A stretch of DNA of 64,000 nucleotides from Klebsiella sp. BIGb0138 (GTDB lineage Bacteria; Pseudomonadota; Gammaproteobacteria; Enterobacterales; Enterobacteriaceae). The notes below the pieces were generated by a model. That model was not told the DNA's origin and made no database searches. It was given only the letters and a program-made list of their open reading frames with translations. A program made the position numbers and the translations under genes. The DNA lies in NCBI RefSeq assembly GCF_004342285.1, contig NZ_SMCV01000007.1, positions 124,001 through 188,000 of the forward strand, written 5' to 3'. Positions 62,451-64,000 of the stretch are shown here, one piece after another. The first letter of the stretch is position 1; each line of letters begins with the position of its first letter.

Positions 62451-63422
62451 ATGACATATAAACCAGAAATGACCACCGCCCCGAAACATGGTCATAAGAG
62501 CCTGCTTTATTCTGAAGTAGTCAGTGATTTAAATAGCCTGGATCGTGTCGATATCGCTGTCTTAGGTATTCCTTATGGTTCACCTTATTCCATCGATGAA
62601 GTCACTAATGACCAGACAAATGGACCAACGGCGGTGCGGCAGGCAACCGATCGCGCGGTGCGCAGCATCGAACGTTACGATTTCGATATTGGCGGTCCGC
62701 TGATGGATAACCAGGATATTCGCATGGTCGATTGCGGCGATATCGCAGGCGATGCGCGTGCCCCTGGTCAACATTACGTAGCGGCGGAAGCGGTGGTGCG
62801 TAAAATTCTGCAGCTGGGCGGCATGCCCCTGGTGATTGGCGGCGACCACGGCGTTCCAATTCCGGTGCTGCGCGCACTGGATGAGCTGAATGAAACCATC
62901 ACCCTGATTCATGTCGATGCTCACCTGGACTGGCGTCAGGATGTCAATGGCGTGACGGATGGTTACTCCAGCCCTATCCGTCGAGCCTCGGAAATGAAAC
63001 ACATCGGCGAGATTTGGCAAATTGGCCTGCGCGCTAACGGTTCGGCCCGCCAGGAAGAGGTGGATGCGGCGCTGGAGTATGGTGCAAAATTGATTCCCGC
63101 CCACCAGCTGCATGATGAAGGGATCGACAGCCTGTTAGCGCGTATTCCTGATGGCGGCCATTATTATATTACCTGCGATGCTGATGGTATTGACCCGACG
63201 ATTATGCCCGCGGTCAACGGCCCGGCATTAGGTGGGGTAACCTATCACCAGATGCGCAAATTAATTCAAGGTCTGGTCAAAAAAGGCAAAGTCGTGGGTA
63301 TGGACCTCGTCGAAATTACGCCGAAAAAAGATATTAACCAAATTACCGCTATTACGGCCTGTCGTTTCTTTGTCAATTTAATTGGCAGCGCTGTACGTGC
63401 CGGTTATTTCCATAAAAAATAA
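62451..63422 (+). CDS. Ureohydrolase (arginase/agmatinase family), guanidino substrate unknown
   Basis: 323-residue binuclear metal enzyme that should release urea from a guanidino compound. Metal-ligand motifs are VIGGDHGVP, IHVDAHLDWR and CDADGIDP, covering the expected His and four Asp. Agmatinase, guanidinobutyrase and guanidinopropionase cannot be told apart by these motifs, and guanidine hydrolase is another relative. Placement between an RpiR regulator (26 bp) and a periplasmic binding protein, behind a sigma-54 promoter, suggests nitrogen scavenging rather than polyamine synthesis. Confidence 0.88.
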   Translation: MTYKPEMTTAPKHGHKSLLYSEVVSDLNSLDRVDIAVLGIPYGSPYSIDEVTNDQTNGPTAVRQATDRAVRSIERYDFDIGGPLMDNQDIRMVDCGDIAGDARAPGQHYVAAEAVVRKILQLGGMPLVIGGDHGVPIPVLRALDELNETITLIHVDAHLDWRQDVNGVTDGYSSPIRRASEMKHIGEIWQIGLRANGSARQEEVDAALEYGAKLIPAHQLHDEGIDSLLARIPDGGHYYITCDADGIDPTIMPAVNGPALGGVTYHQMRKLIQGLVKKGKVVGMDLVEITPKKDINQITAITACRFFVNLIGSAVRAGYFHKK

Positions 63423-63485
63423 AAACACTCAATCTGCCTCATGACCGTGCATTTACGCAACATAACCTGAACGGGAAATAATGAG

Positions 63486-64000
63486 ATGAAAAAACAATTT
63501 ACATTTGCAGCCATACTGGGGCTCGCCTCCGCTTTCTCCAGCCTCTCCGCCAGCGCAGCGGATCTGCTGGGGACCATTATGCAGCAAAAAGTGGTGCGTA
63601 TTGCGGTTCCTCAGGATTACGCCCCGTATGGCTTTGTGGGGAGTGATATGCAACCTCAGGGCATTGATATCGACACCGCTAAACTGATCGCCGACAAACT
63701 GGGCGTGAGGCTACAGCTGGTGCCGGTCACCGGCCCAAACCGCGTGCCCTATCTGCAAAGCGGTAAAGCGGACATGACCATCTCCTCGCTGGGTAAAACC
63801 GAAGAGCGCGCTAAAGTGATCGATTACAGCATTGCCTATGCGCCGTTCTTTGATGCGGTGTTTGGTAAGTCAGGAGTAAAAGCCAGTAACGCCGATGAAC
63901 TGGCGGGCAAAACGGTCTCGGTCACCCGCGGCTCCATGCAGGATGAAGAGCTAACCACCCTGGCGCCGAAAGCTAACGTGAAACGCTTCGAAGATAATAA
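63486..64000 (+). CDS. Family-3 amino-acid/polar compound binding protein (truncated by window end)
   Basis: The first 171 codons of a periplasmic solute-binding protein. The signal peptide begins MKKQFTFAAILGLASAF and is cleaved near SASAA. The SBP_bac_3 domain begins VVRIAVPQDYAPYGFVG, and later GIDIDTAKLIADKLG, ADMTISSLGKTEERAKVIDYS and LAGKTVSVTRGSMQDE follow. No stop is reached before base 64000. It begins 63 bp after the ureohydrolase and probably delivers that enzyme's substrate; permease genes are expected beyond the window. Confidence 0.85.
   Translation, partial: MKKQFTFAAILGLASAFSSLSASAADLLGTIMQQKVVRIAVPQDYAPYGFVGSDMQPQGIDIDTAKLIADKLGVRLQLVPVTGPNRVPYLQSGKADMTISSLGKTEERAKVIDYSIAYAPFFDAVFGKSGVKASNADELAGKTVSVTRGSMQDEELTTLAPKANVKRFEDN

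Overview
The window is chromosomal DNA of an enterobacterium, most likely Klebsiella or Raoultella. The backbone follows the E. coli K-12 order around 94-95 min (pheU-yjdC-dsbD ... groESL ... frd ... mutL-hfq-hfl-purA-rnr ... aidB-yjfN-bsmA), read here in reverse, and the proteins are near-identical to E. coli orthologues. It departs from E. coli K-12 as remembered: no ampC between frdD and blc, no yjeM-N-O between epmA and mscM, no yjfI-yjfC block between rlmB and aidB, and extra transport and catabolic genes. No integrase, transposase, prophage or CRISPR array is visible. Species and gene-order comparisons are from memory.

Layout. 1-3.9 kb: stress proteins bsmA and yjfN, aidB, and a metabolite:H+ symporter. 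3.9-15.6 kb: rlmB, then an 11-gene minus-strand operon lying between rnr and rlmB. It encodes a D-cysteine desulfhydrase-like enzyme, an Asp/Glu racemase, a taurine/sulfonate-type ABC importer, an M20 amidohydrolase and a complete dipeptide-type ABC importer. Its gene content suggests scavenging of sulfur or D-amino acids from peptide-like or N-acylated compounds. 15.8-31.2 kb: rnr, nsrR, purA, yjeT, hflC, hflK, hflX, hfq, miaA, mutL, amiB, tsaE and nnr, a long minus-strand housekeeping series. 31.2-36.7 kb: queG, a DnaA-box cluster matching the E. coli datA titration locus, three tandem tRNA-Gly(GCC) genes, an orphan amino-acid-binding protein, orn, rsgA and psd.

36.8-48.5 kb: mscM, epmA, frdABCD, blc, sugE under a guanidine-II riboswitch, entericidins ecnB and ecnA, efp, epmB and yjeI. 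EF-P and two of its modification enzymes (EpmA, EpmB) are all here. 48.6-58.5 kb: groSL with a sigma-32 promoter, yjeH, fxsA, aspA and dcuA (C4-dicarboxylate metabolism, which together with frdABCD supports fumarate respiration), cutA, dsbD and yjdC. 58.7-64 kb: a 695-residue periplasmic DUF1176 protein, tRNA-Phe, a 585-bp non-coding stretch, then an RpiR-type regulator, a ureohydrolase and a family-3 solute-binding protein cut by the window end. A textbook sigma-54 promoter precedes the regulator, which points to nitrogen-controlled use of a guanidino compound.

Main points for follow-up: the rnr-rlmB operon, the sigma-54/ureohydrolase unit, the datA-like locus and the guanidine-II riboswitch. 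Several start codons were moved from the longest frame to the position supported by a Shine-Dalgarno sequence and by family length; the reason is given in each entry.
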